Below, piece after piece: positions 32,024 to 43,555 of a stretch of DNA of 64,000 bases (position 1 is its first letter; each line of letters opens with the position of its first letter). The position numbers were made by a program, and so were the translations under genes. The stretch is taken from the NCBI GenBank assembly GCA_000733355.1, contig JNVV01000043.1, forward strand, positions 191,392-255,391, in the 5' to 3' direction. The notes beneath the pieces were generated by a model. The model was not told the DNA's origin, made no database searches, and saw nothing but the letters and a program-made list of their open reading frames with translations. This DNA is from Falciphora oryzae (Eukaryota; Ascomycota; Sordariomycetes; Magnaporthales; Magnaporthaceae).

Positions 32024-33390
32024 TTAGCCGGCATGTCGCAATGTGGTATGTAAACCCACCTCGTACGAGGCCTCGTGGTTGTCTCCGGGATCGTCTGAGC
32101 CGGAGCCTTCCTCAACCGGGCCGGGGGGAGACGGCACGCGCTTGAAGGGATCGTCATCGCAGGCGTAGCGTGACAGGTGCTGGATGCTAATCAGCGGATG
32201 TATCTTAGTGTTTGGGGGCAGCTTGATTTCGTAGGCGAGGGGCGAGACTTTGCGGACGATTTCGTACGGCCCCCGGCGCTTGGGCGCCTCTTTGGGAGTG
32301 CCGCTGAGCGGCTTGTAGGCTTTTCCGAGGTTGAGCCAGACCTTGTCGCCAACCTCGTACTTTTCATGGCGGTGCTTGGCATCGTACTGGCGCTTTTGCT
32401 CGGAGGCGGCGAGGTCTATCACGAACTGGGCCTCCTTGCGCAGGTGCTCTCGCATGAGCCGGATTTCCACGGCGTTTGGGGGAAGCTTGTTGACAAGCCG
32501 GTCAACAGGTCCGGCGATCTTGAATCCGAACAAGTATTCGTGGGGGCTGCAGTCGATTGCAGACGAGGTAGCGTTGTTCAGATCCCACTGTAGAGAGGGA
32601 AGGATATCTACCCAATTACGATGCTCTTGTGCGTGGAAACGGATAGCGAGCTCGACTATTTGGTTTTTGCGCTCCGCCTGGCCATCGGCCTGGGGGTGGT
32701 AGGCCGTAGTCATGGCTAGTTTGGTGCCGAAGCCTTGCCAGAGCGTCTGCCAGAACTGGCTAGTGAATTTGACGTCCCTGTCAGAGATGATGACCTTAGG
32801 GCATGCCCGGTCGGCCAACAGCAGTTGGCGGCCGAGGACGTGGGCCCAGTTTTCGGCCTTGTAGGTATCGTGGCCGGGAATTAGCATCGATCGCTTGGAC
32901 GTCTTGCACGTCACCGTTAATATGGCATTGTAGGCGTCGAAGCCATGGAGGTGCCAGGGCGTGCCCGCTGACGGAGTCAGCGGCAGGGCCACTATGAAGT
33001 CCATAGCGATGGCGGACATCGGCTCCGTGGGCGCCTGGATGGGCTGGAGAGTGCCCACAGGCTTCTGGTTGTCAGTGCGGTTGGCTCCGCACTGATGGCA
33101 CTTTTTGATATACTGATCGACCTGCCTCCTTTTGGACCGGAAGTGCACGTTTTCGAGGGTGTACATCATGCGGGCACGGCCGAAGTGGGGCGGCTATCGT
33201 GTGCGTCCCTCAGGAACTCGTGTACCATGTTGAAGGGGACGACGAGGCGCTCGCGGCCGTTAGGATCCCTGTTGTACAAAAGCGAATCCGCAACGCGGAA
33301 CGGGTGGCCGCCTTTAGAAGCGTTGACGATGCCCCATTGTCTTTAGGGGGCTTGCCTCCCTTGCGAGTGGCAAGCTCCTTGCGCAGGCGG
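32024..33390 (-). mobile_element. Ty3/gypsy retrotransposon fragment (integrase end of pol)
   Basis: Reading leftward, a zinc-binding H-H-C-C integrase N-domain is present (HEFLRDAH...KKCHQC). It is followed by the core with catalytic acidic residues in MDFIVALP, IISDRDVKFTSQFWQ and TAYHPQADGQAERKN, then a GPY/F-like C-terminal domain (RRGPYEIVRKVSPLAYEIKL). Positions 33169-32024 are fully open (381 codons). The zinc domain is in another frame because of a missing C near 33187. Reverse transcriptase, RNase H and gag are absent: the element is cut off at about 33350-33390, directly against an NLR-type N-terminal domain on the same strand. It is a dead 5'-truncated copy. Confidence 0.85.
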
Positions 33391-33621
33391 CAGGGCGCTG
33401 TGGAGGTTTTGCGCAGTCTCAAGTCGAGGCCCATCTGGACCTTGCAGAAGCCGCTGCGCACTTTCGGCGATTGTTTTCAAGGCCTTTATTTGCTGTCGAA
33501 AGCGTTCGATGTCGTGCTCGGCGCTTCTAACGTCGCGAAAGTACTGAAGGCAAAGGGCGCCGACCTTTGCGGTGAGCTCGATTACCGCGATGGCGCTCGC
33601 AGCTGCTCCCAACCCCTCCAT
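33343..33621 (-). pseudogene. Truncated N-terminal domain of a fungal NLR/STAND protein
   Basis: ATG 33621 starts MEGLGAAASAIAVIELTAKV, followed by LCLQYFRDVRSAEHDIERFR and GPDGPRLETAQNLHSAL. This is the helical fungal N-terminal domain (Fungal_N, Helo-like) found at the start of many NACHT/NB-ARC proteins. The homology stops after about 75 residues, at 33350-33390, where gypsy integrase sequence begins in the same orientation. No nucleotide-binding domain follows, so this is the start of an NLR gene cut by a retroelement or rearrangement. Such receptors act in non-self recognition and cell death. A short chimeric product is conceivable but not supported. Confidence 0.65.
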
Positions 33622-36600
33622 CGCGCAGCAAGCGGGTGGCAAGTACGAATGAAAACTAGAAGTCAGCAATCAGCCGATGAGGAGCGAATGGCTGCCGTGG
33701 TTAAGATATCGACGGGCGCCTATCGAGGATTTGAGAGTGCCTCGTGAGTCCGCAAAGCGGGGTCGTACGGCGGGGCGGCCGCAGCGATTCGCACACCCCA
33801 AAAGCGACGACGAGGCGGTGCGCAGCCACGCCTGCGGCTCTGATTGATGACCTATCAAACGGCTAAGGTTCGCTCCAAAGCATTTCTGCAGCTTTCGTCG
33901 GCGCAGCGTTGGCCAACGCGTGTCGGCATTTCCAGCTCTTAGCGCGGTTAGCTGTCGCGTTCGGTATGTGGTCTTTTGCATGCGGGTCGGCCGAGATCAA
34001 AACGAAAGCTGGGGCGCTCCACTGTCCGAGTGGGGTGTTTTCCCTGGCCTTGCTAGGTCCCCTGTCGTAGCACTCTGATAAATGATCCTTATGTTGACGA
34101 ATACTGGAAGTGCACCACGACCGTCTCTGACAAACGGCCAGGCGAAGGCCTTGCACCGTCGCTGGGACGGGCGGAGGCCGCCTTTGTGAACGAACGCCAA
34201 CATTTGCCGGGCAGGAAAGGCACGGGCGCGCAACACGCACCGGTCCGAGGCCCTGTCTCGCATGGCAGCGGCGCAAGCAAACAACTTCAATCCAACAGGT
34301 ACCCATGAATTTGCTGCTGTTTCCTGGCTTCGATTTCGGCCGTCAGCATCCCCTCGACATCTTCTTGGCCCTTTCTTTCTCCCCGTCCATCTCGCAGTCG
34401 CTTGTAGCTACCACTTCCATTCGGCCTGCGTACAAACTGCGCAAAGCAGATTGGGGAACCGGGGGTGACCGCAGGGCGATAGCGACGACAACCGGTAGCA
34501 AAAATAGTAGTGCACGTACGGCAGGCTAGGTCAGATGAACACGGGGCGTCATCGGCAGAGCGTTATATCCTGGCACCAATACCGGCAAGACGGGCCTTTG
34601 CGGCTCGCTCCCCTCATTTACACGGCACGACCTTTTTGTCCTACGATACGTGGGGTGAAGTTCTACCGAATGGGATTTCGTTTGAACTCTTAAGACTTCG
34701 GGTCCGCATCTACCTGAGCCATATAAGGAGCACCCATCTCGTTCGCCTCGACGCCCTAGGAAAATCCGCGTGAATTACAAAAATGACTGGTCTGGAGAGA
34801 GAGCGTCGTGCGTCGCCTCCTGCTTTTCGGCCCGTCCAAGGGCTCGCAGCGAAAGCGGGCAATTGCACCCTTCCCGTTGCATAATTGCAGCCATTGTCTC
34901 CCGCAGATGAACGCGACTTTGGGGATGCCGCCGGGGGGGCAAGCGCCCGCTCCGTTCTTTCATGCTCCTTTCGAAGGTTTTATTTTGCAACATAGATAAG
35001 GGTATTGCTTGTACCGGTACTTAACATGATGTGAAACGAAAGCCCCTGCTCGCCCCCGCCCGCCGTTAACCCCGTCAGTTGTAGGGTACAGCCCCCGTCC
35101 CCAGCGTGGGAATGCAGATTCCCGCGACCCCCCACGCCGCCCCGCACCGGCCGCGCCCGTCCAATGGTGGGGCTTCGGGGATATGAGAGAAGATTCGCCG
35201 TTTTGCTTCGGCACAAATTCGACAAGCATCCAAATCTTCCGCTGCCTCCTGCGGGGGTTTCGCGTGGACGAACCGTTTACGCCGGTTCGCCGCGGGCATT
35301 TACCGATTGCGTCGTTATTTGGGGTAGGAGCCGGTGGTGCTCTTCATCCTGGCCTACTGGGGCGTCGTGGTTTGCCGCTCGGCCGCCTCGGAGATGTGGA
35401 GGTCGCTGTGGAGAGCTAGAGGCAGAGGGTACTACTTGGATATGCGCAGAGCCACGAATCACCATGGCCGGGCACGTCGTGGCCGCCCTGAATCCGGGGC
35501 CAACAGATCGACTTCAGAAACCATAATCTCGCATCTTCGTACTGTACGCAATCTGGCCATGGAAGCCGCACACTAAAAACAAAGGACGGATCACATTTTG
35601 CCTACCGCTGCCAGCCCATATGCCGCCTTTTGCTAATTGCTTTCCAACGAATTTAACACACGTAGGAGAATCCTTGCATGTCAGGGTGGTTTGTGCTGCT
35701 TTAGCTGCCTTGAGATGGTGCCATTATCCACCCTGTATCTAAACACAGAAGATGGAAGAAAAGTAACACCCCCAAGGGATAGGAGGCCCCGCCTCGGTAG
35801 AGGTCGAACCCCTCTAGCATGGCCGCCACTGCACAGACAGCGGTGTTCAGACGCGTGGGCGCTGACCCCAGCGTGTTTCAGCGCTCCAGTTGAGACGAAA
35901 GAAAGGACGGAACTCTGTACAAAAGAGCGAGCCGGAAGATCCCTTGGAGAAGAAAATTTGAAGGGCAAGCTACCGTTTTTGTTTCCATATCATGATCGTG
36001 CTAAGCTACTCAATAGACACACCATCTCGAAGACTAACCTTAACGGCCGAGTGCCCTGAACCTCTGAGATCTCCCTGCGAGAACCCTTCTAGTGCATAGC
36101 ACGTTACAAAAAGCATGGTGCTGAATGCGACGTTTACTAATTACGAACTATTCCTATGACCCGGATCATAAAGCCGGTATTGACGTTTTATATTTTAGCG
36201 ATTATTGATCACAAGCCGAGCTTCCCTGAAGAATTTGTCCAAGGTGTAGTTTTTCCGAATTTAGAGCTAAAGCCTTTTCGCGTCAACGTATTCGGGGTAG
36301 ATAAAGTTAATACTCGATGCGGGGTGCTTATGCAGATACAAAGTCTGCTTAGCGTCAAACCCTTTCCCAGTCAATCATCACAAATGAAAGCTCCTTACTC
36401 GGAGGGTTTAGCTCTCCGAACATCAGGGAAGGGGGGTGAATGATCTGGGGATTTGAAATCACGCAGACAAATTCAAGGAGTCCCGATTAGTCAACCCCCT
36501 CCTTCGTAAGGCAGTCATGACTCCCCACGAGGACTATGAGAGGATTCTGCCTCGAAAAGCCGCGCTGCTAGACGTGGAGAGCATTTAAGGTGAGACAATT

Positions 36601-36691
36601 CCGGTCTTCAATCTATTACCTCAACTACGCGTCAACCCATTTCGTTCCGCGTCCAGTTGTCTCCAAGCAAGCGATTAAGTCCCATCCGATC
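33622..36691. other. 3-kb accessory DNA without recognisable genes
   Basis: Open stretches on both strands are short and compositionally heterogeneous. AT content rises around 35.9-36.6 kb. A frame at 36156-36443 (95 codons) has no recognisable motif. This is probably the promoter of the lost NLR gene plus decayed repeats. Confidence 0.35.
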
Positions 36692-37750
36692 ATGATCGTT
36701 CTTACGGGTATGAAGATCTATGGAATGTTGTCTTTCGAACGCCGAGTAACCAGGGTCTCTAGGTTCTACCGGCGGCCTAGGCCGCGTCGCCCTCCAGACG
36801 CTTCTCTCGGAGAAGCTGGTCCCAGTCTCAGAGCTGCGCATCTCCTCCTACAACACGGCGGCCATCCCTGCCGCGGTCCGTGACACGGGAATTGAGATCC
36901 GCAAGGGCAACCTGTACGAGCCGTCGACGCTGGTGGAGTCGTATTCTGGGGCGGACGTGTTGTTCCTGGTGTCGTTCCCTTCCATGGGTGAGGAACGCTA
37001 TGTGCTGCATCGCAACGCCATCGACGCCGCGAAGGTCGCAGGCGTTCGCCACATAATTTACACCTCGCTCTCATTCTGTGGCGGTGCCAAGGGAAGCACC
37101 AGCGTCGCGCAGGTAGCCCAAGCCCACCTCCAGACGGAAGGCTACCTAAAGGAGAGTGGGCTCACCTACACGATCCTCCGTATGGCGTCGTACTCGCACC
37201 TCTGGAACAACTATGCTGGCTTCTTGAAGCTGGATACCGTTCCTGATGTCATTCAGGACGCGGTGCTGCCCAATGATGGCCTTGAGCACTGGGCGGACCG
37301 GGATGAGCTGGGCGAGGCCACCTCGAAGGTCATCGCGAACTGGGTACGTATTGCTTGTTCATGTACGCACCAACGCACTGTGGGCTAACCCTGGTATAGC
37401 AAAACTACATCAACAAGACCATCAATTTTACTGGCCCCGAGCTCTTGACTGGAGTCGACATCATCAAGAAGTACATGAAGCATACTGGCAGGAAGGTCAA
37501 CATTCGCGTCTTGCCTGTCGAAGAAGCCATTATGTGGCACGTCAAGAACGGCAGTGTGCCTCCAGAGCAGGCCAGCTTCCTTGACAACTGGGCGAGCTGG
37601 CACACTGCCATTTCTCTTGGCGAAAAGGCGTTCCTTGACCCTGCCTTCGAACAGCTGCTAGGCCGGAAGCCTAAGACGATTGATGACCAGGCTGATGAGC
37701 TTTTTTCGGCATCAAATGGCCTCGACACTAAGGACCTCGTGGGAATTTAG
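36692..37750 (+). CDS. NmrA-like NAD(P)-binding oxidoreductase
   Basis: Three exons (36692-36707, 36763-37343, 37400-37750) give 315 residues. The 16-nt first exon encodes only MIVLT and part of a Gly codon. Splicing the 55-nt intron restores MIVLTGSTGGLGRVALQTLL, a textbook Rossmann GxxGxxG start, which proves the exon structure. Next come IRKGNLYEPSTLVESYSGAD, VLFLVSF, HIIYTS and the NmrA/quinone-oxidoreductase-2-like middle (TYTILRMASYSHLWNNYAG). The second intron has GTACGT and CTAAC-TATAG. The family comprises NADPH sensors or quinone reductases of the atypical SDR class; the substrate is unknown. It is an intact gene inside transposon-rich surroundings. Confidence 0.88.
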
Positions 37751-40157
37751 CTGATAGACAAGAGGCGATGGCGTTGACAAAGCGGTCCCCGGGGAAGTAA
37801 GCGGGTAGGCGAAAAACTATCGCCATTATAAAGTCGGACGCGAAGCACTGGCGCTGCGCCGGCACTGCCGATGCAGATGTTGCTGTGGATGCTACGGTTG
37901 CTGGTATCGTCACGTAACCACCAGACGACAACATCGACCAGACGGAAGCAGCAAGCCGCAGCCCGGCCGGGCCAGAGTCGGCCTTGGACCTCTTCAACCC
38001 CACGGGCGACTGCGGTCAATCTTCGAAGCCATGTCGGGCGGGCTCCGTTGACCGCTCCCAGCTTGCGCCAAATTTAGGAACCCCCTTGCAGTCGATTCGA
38101 CCCAGGACAGTTTTTTCGTATATTTTTTTGACGAACTCGATAGCTCACGGTAAATGAGACGCTGTTGTTACTAAAGGTCGGGTCTTAGACGATAGCTTCC
38201 CCACTCGAGCATCTCCATTTGACAACACGAATACCACCTCGCTTCCAAAACCGTGAGGAAGCTCGAGCCCCGCCAGTTTGCCTTAATAGCGTGGCTGCTT
38301 TACATTGCTCCAGCGGGTTAACTGCGAGCGTACCTGGGTATTTAGTCACCTGCGAATAGTTGAGCGGTTTCTCTCCTGCCCAGTTGCCGAGCTCGATGCA
38401 ATGCGTTATGTGACATTTGCAGACCTGCCCTTTAACCGACCAGCAAAATTGCGCCCGACGGACGAAATGGCCGGGCGTATTTTAACCTTAACTTCGTCCA
38501 ATTTCTTTTCGACAGCTAGGCTGCGGTGTTTTGCCAAGCTCCACCAGTGAGGCGTAAGCATACCGCGGTGTGAATACCACCTGCCAAATGAAATCTTACG
38601 GTTATGTAAAGAAGCATTGAGGCCTTTGTGATCCAGGCGTGTTTGGAGTTCCTGCGGGGCATCCACGACGCGGCCGAGCGGTTCGTGCGCGATGTCACGG
38701 CTAGGAACAAGTGTCTCGTCGACCCGTCCGGCCGCTTTATAGCCATGCTGGTGTGGTCCGGGGTGCACAACGTGGTGCGCCTGCAGAGGAGGAAAGGCAA
38801 GCACCAACGAGGATTGGATGGAGCAGTCCCGCGTCTCGGAGCTCTACAATAAGGACGCCACCTTCCTGTACACGGAGGACGCCCATGAGCTTCTATATGC
38901 TTGATGGGCTCCAAGGTGTGGTGTTTGTAGCCCCCTGAGTAGCTGAAGGCCAGAATGCGCAAGACGAGCTCGCAGAGTTTGGACAGGTCTATCATCCTGG
39001 CGGTAGTTTAGTATTAAAAAAGCAGCTTGTCGAGAAATAATGATCAATAATGGCCTGATGCAACAAGCAGCTTGAGAAAGGTGATAGGAACAGTCTTTCT
39101 TCTTCTGGGTGTGTCTACCATCAGCTCCTGCTATGTCACCTGGGACGGATGCGACGCGAATATTATCCTTTTAGATGCCATGGCTGCAGAGACCCAGTTC
39201 CTCGGGACGAGCCAGTCCACCCAACCACATGCACCCCTTCGTGCGAGTTCCGTTAGGTGCGATTACACCAGGTTCAGATTGTAACACAAAGTGCCAAGTA
39301 GCGGCTTGTGCTGTGCTGAGTGCGGAGCTTTGGAAGCAGCAGTGAAAGAAAAAAGAAGAAAAAAGGGGGGACGGAAGCGCAGCAGCCGCGAACATAGCCG
39401 CGGCGGCTGCTGGCTGATTGGCTGGACAGGCGCTTGCGCTTAACCGCCTTCTAGTTGAGGGGCGTCAAAAAGGGATGATGGATCATCCAGGCAGATCAAT
39501 TTTGGCGCTTCGTGGTTGGCTGGATCGTAAATCATCAGCCCCAAAATGGAAATAACCAACCCTATGATGACTGCCAAGGGGTGAGGGGACCCGGCCTAAA
39601 TGCAACGCTCTGGTAAGGCTGCGACCGCATGCCCCCGCGATCAAGTGCTGCGCGTGCTGCGCAACGGGGACAGCCCGCGGGCGCGGAACGGAATGGGGTC
39701 GTGTCAGACAGCCAGCATGCAAAGGGAAGCTATTCTAACGAAGTATGGAAGTTGAGGGACTGAAAATGACTCCCAAGCACCATTTTGATCGTGTCTCAGC
39801 CTGCCCGTCCCGATTGTCCGGTCAAACTATGTTGGTGGGGGCTCTGTGTCGCTGGCGGCTGCTGTGCCCTCCATCAAGCTATCGATGAGAAATATTAATG
39901 TTTTTTTTTTCTTCATTTCCCTTTATGGCTGCGGCTCTGCTCTCTAGTCTTCTACCATACCATCCCTTGGCGCATATTTCACGCTGTCGTTCTAGATTCC
40001 CGCATAGTTGTACATACCTCCCTATACAGACCCTCGGTTCATCCAAATTATTTACATGCCCCGCCAGTACTCATTCAATATCCAAAGCAGCCATATCCAA
40101 AGTACAGTAGCACCAAGCCCATTCTCCCCAGAGTGCTGCGACAACCAGCAACCAGCC
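37751..40157. other. Intergenic with doubtful fragments
   Basis: At about 38620-38905 the plus strand reads ACLEFLRGIHDAAERFVRDV and, after a frameshift, SELYNKDATFLYTEDAHELL. This could be a relic of an unknown gene. A 70-codon frame at 39072 begins with a signal-peptide-like MRKVIGTVFLLLGVS, but nothing else supports it. A poly-T run occurs at 39900. Confidence 0.3.
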
Positions 40158-41602
40158 ATGGTGCACCAACCTACGTCAAACCCCCAACCTGAGCGGACAC
40201 CCCAACAAGAGTCGACGCCCCAACCTGCCACGACATATTCACCACCCGCCCCAGCCTTCCAGCAAGCCTATACACCATACCAGTCCGTTCCCGTCTTCCC
40301 GCAGCCCTATGCAGCATACCAATCCCCTCCTGCTTTCCAAGCCACGGAAGCATCCCACGCCACCCTGATGCGACCTACAGCGGACAGCCAGTTTATCCAG
40401 CCCCCGCCTTCCCATTTTGCGGACTCGTCTTCATATGTTTCGACCGACAGCACATTTGTCCCAGTATACCTACCCGCAGACCAACAACAACAAGGCTTTA
40501 CAGAACCCCTATTGTCCAAGAAAGAGGACCTCGCCCACCCCAGAAACGGCTAGGGCATCTTCCTCTACACCACTCCGCTGCAAAACCAGAGGGATTACTG
40601 CGGGCTCAGGAAGCCCATTAAGCCTATCGCCCACTGGGCCATCTGCATCGCCGGCCAGTGCTTCGAGCCGACCAGGAACGAGGATTACGACAAGTGGAAG
40701 GAGGAGGAGGAGAAGAAGAAGAAGAAGAAGAAGAAGAAGAAGAAGAAGAAGAAGAAGAAGAAGAAGAAGAAGAAGAAGAAGAAGAAGAAGAAGCAGGAGA
40801 CCGACGTCGAGGCTCAGAAAAGGGAGATGCCGGAAGAGTACAGGATCAAGTTCACGAGACGGGAGGAATGGGTCGAGAAGAAGCAGGGAAAAGGGCGAGG
40901 ATGCATTCCCCGCAAGGTAGGGACCACGGCCACGATATTTTCGATAAAGGAGATGGAGAGCTTTGGTTTGTTGGCTGGAATGGCCATTTTTCTTTCGACA
41001 CATTCCACCACTTCGCATCTTGACTGACGGATCCCGCACCTGAAAAAACAGCCTATGAGGCCTTTGACAAGTCACTCCAAAAGAAATACGCATTCGACGA
41101 CACCAACTGCCAAGTCTTCGCCCGCTGCTTCGTCGACATCCTCGGCGACGAGCCCACCCGGGCCGGCTTCCCCAGGCGCAAGTACAGGCCCTTCGACAAC
41201 TGGGTCAACCTGGTCGGCGTGGCCCGGGACGTCACAGTCATGGCCGTGACCGGGCTCATTATGCTCCTGACGCTCGTGGCCATCGGAGTGGACAACAGCA
41301 ATCGCAAGCAGTTCTACTCGGACACCAGCACAAGCGGAGGCACCACTACAACCAAGAACCCCGATGGCAGCACCACCACGAGGACCAGTAGTTCCACCAC
41401 CACCGTTTCTGCGAGCGTCAACATCGGCTACACGATTGTATTTTTGCTCTCCACGGCCGTCTTTGCGAGCGCGGCGGGCTTCTGGCTGGCCAGATTCAAG
41501 AAGGAGAGGAACAGGCGCAGGAGGCAGAGCGGTATTAGGGAGAATCTCCGGCGTGATGGGATACTTCCGCCCAAAGGATATTGTGGCGAGGACTTTGAGT
41601 GA
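40158..41602 (+). CDS. Putative LRAT/PPPDE-like membrane protein with in-frame TAG and poly-lysine tract
   Basis: From ATG 40158 (good GCCATGG context; ATG 40056 is also in frame) a Pro/Gln-rich N-terminus runs to TAG at 40551-40553. The same frame then continues as GIFLYTTPLQ...YCGLRKPIKPIAHWAIC, a poly-Lys run of about 28 residues and VGTTATIFSIKEME. An 86-nt intron (40966-41051, GTTTGT, TGACTGAC, CAG) leads in frame to AYEAFDKSLQ...DDTNCQVFARCFVDILG and two membrane spans (VMAVTGLIMLLTLVAIGV; IGYTIVFLLSTAVFAS). The His of AHWAIC and Cys of DTNCQVF recall the His/Cys pair of LRAT/PPPDE-type papain folds. The TAG could be removed by an alternative 90-nt intron (40464-40553, GTATAC...CTAG, phase 0), edited, or be a nonsense mutation. 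Confidence 0.55.
40710..40793 (+). repeat. (AAG)28 microsatellite coding poly-lysine
   Basis: About 28 uninterrupted AAG codons lie within the LRAT-like gene, preceded by GAG codons. Length change by whole repeats would not alter the frame. Confidence 0.95.
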
Positions 41603-42327
41603 GTGAATGTTTGGTTGGCTCTCTGAATTAGGATAAAAGGAAACTGGGAAAGTGTGGGCGAAGCTTACACCGGTGTTAGGGAGTTGAGGGCAACCGATCG
41701 AAACTAACTATTTGTAATTTACGTTGTATGATTACTACGACCTGTTTACGAGATCGGACAGGGCAGAGGGCACGCAGCAATACACTGTCGAGGTTGTTGC
41801 TATCAAAAAGCAATGCAGGTACGGGAGAAGCTGGGATGAACGGCCGTGGAGAAAGAGTCGGGAGGGAGAGAGGGTGAACGCAAGCGGCCGGCGGTCACCC
41901 ACCTGAGTAGTAGTTCGGCCCTCACATGTTTTGGTACTACTAGGAGGTGATCGATACGACGTGTCGGTGCTGTCGCCCGAAAACGCCCTACCGACGCATA
42001 GGCTGGGTCGAGGAGGAAGCGGGTCGACGCCCTTGTGCACTTGAGCCCGAGCCGCGCGCGACGAGGCCGTCGGCGCCGTCGCGAGGCTGACGGGGTTTAA
42101 CGCCTCGGCGGCACTGTGCTCTAGGCCGCCGGCAAGGCCAAGGAGGCGGCGGGCGCTCCTGTCACAGTGCATGGGGACAGTTACGTCCCGCCGTCTCTGC
42201 TTCGTCCATCCTCCTCGCCGCATTGCATTGAAGCCAACTCCGTCCCGGCTCCGCTTTAAGCGTTCTTTTGCCGCTCTTCTCAGCCCCTGTTGTCCAAGTA
42301 GTCACCAGCCAGTCCCATACAAAACGA
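41603..42327. other. Intergenic, no feature seen
   Basis: Downstream region of the LRAT-like gene, with no recognisable gene on either strand. Confidence 0.4.
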
Positions 42328-42645
42328 CTCGTCCAACTACCCGCGACAGATTTCGAGATTGCTATTATTTATGCCCTTCTACACGAGTTTGGCGCCGCCG
42401 GAGCCCTTCTCGACGAGGTGGGACGGCCATGGTCAGGACGGGTATGGCAAGGACGCCCGCGATTCTTGTGCCTACACCCACGGTTCGTATAGGTCGCCAC
42501 AACGTTGTGGTGTCCCCATATGACGGGCATCGGCAAGGCCAATGCAGCAGACGTGGCAACCAACTGAAAGCTGAGCTTCCCCTGCTTTAAGCTCGCACTC
42601 GTGGTGGGAGTGCGCGCTGGCGCCCTCTTTGTGTCTGGCGGGGTT
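42328..42645 (+). pseudogene. PNP_UDP (nucleoside phosphorylase-like) domain relic, NLR-type
   Basis: Three frames together show the N-terminal half of the phosphorylase-like domain common in fungal NLRs: TDFEIAIIYALLHEFGAAGA, then VRIGRHNVVV, then TGIGKANAADVATN, stop TGA (42565-42567), and KLSFPCFKLALVVGV. These correspond to the conserved (F/Y)..AI(I/V)CAL..E..A, IG.HNVV, G..NAA.VA..M and F..I.LGL(M/V)VGI blocks. At least two frame changes and the stop show it is dead. In living NLRs this N-terminal module is followed by NACHT or NB-ARC and repeats; none is seen downstream. Confidence 0.65.
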
Positions 42646-43555
42646 GACACAGGAAATCCAGGACCCTGTAGCGCCCATGGCGATGTTGGTGGTGGGAAAC
42701 GAGCAAGCGCGTCGCAACGGAAGTCTCCGAGAGGGATGTGCCAATGTGGAGGAGTGGCCCCAGGCGCCAATGCCGGGCAGCGGGACGACGCCCGAAGACT
42801 ACGTGATCTTGGATGGTTGCCATGCTGCATTTGGTCACTTTCTATAGCCACTACCCAGTTTTTGGGCATGGTCTTGCTTGTTTTGTTTGTGCTGTCTGCC
42901 TGCCAGCTCATCACGCGCCTTGATACATGTTCAGCTGAAGCTGGACTCGGGGATCGGCATAGGAAATGGATGTTATTGGCATGCTCAGAGGGTGCCCGCT
43001 GCAATGGGATGTCTGGTGCTCCACCTGGAGTGCAGGATGCGGCACGCGTTCAGGTGCCATTGGGGAGGCGGAAGGTCCCTGCATCTACAAGAATCACAGC
43101 CTTGCCTCCATTCACACATATCGACCCCGGCTCAGTTCTTGAGGGGCAGGCTGCACGCTTCCATTTACTCATTTGGGAAGCGAGCGACGGCATCCACGGC
43201 ACATGTCGGCATTCTTTTCGTTAAAACTGCATTTCTGACTTTTCCCCGGCGGAAATGAGGCCAATTCTACGTGTGAATCCTAGCAATTTGATGCCAATTC
43301 GTCGAGTTCTGAGTGCCACTCCTGCGCCACCCCGAGCTGAGGGGACCACAGACCACCCCCTTTTCCGGGTGACGCACCAGTCGAGATGGCGAACCCCGAG
43401 AGCCTTTCCTAATAGCACCTGGGTATATTCCATGGGGATGGGCAGATAAAACGATCTCGGACTCCCCAGACAGCTCCCGACAGATGTTTCTTTTCATCTC
43501 AACAAGCGCGAAGACATATCTCGAACCCCTAAAACGACAACCTTCAACCTCCATC
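42646..43555. other. Decayed DNA downstream of the PNP relic
   Basis: The open stretches do not match known domains and may be further remains of the same NLR gene. The promoter of the next gene lies in the right part. Confidence 0.35.

Noticed and set aside
35800..35830. tRNA T-arm-like GAGGTCGAACCCCTC
   Set aside because: Neither strand forms a cloverleaf; no A box or acceptor stem lies at the right distance.
39072..39284. 70-aa frame with signal-peptide-like start
   Set aside because: Only the first 20 residues look meaningful; there is no conserved cysteine spacing and no promoter support.
40658..41023. Poly-glutamate and poly-arginine proteins from the AAG repeat
   Set aside because: They are alternate frames of the poly-lysine microsatellite in the LRAT-like gene; only the lysine frame connects to conserved motifs and the intron.
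40917..41051. Intron of the LRAT-like gene starting at GTAGGG (40917)
   Set aside because: It puts exon 2 out of frame and discards the coding VGTTATIFSIKEME block; the GTTTGT donor at 40966 keeps the frame.
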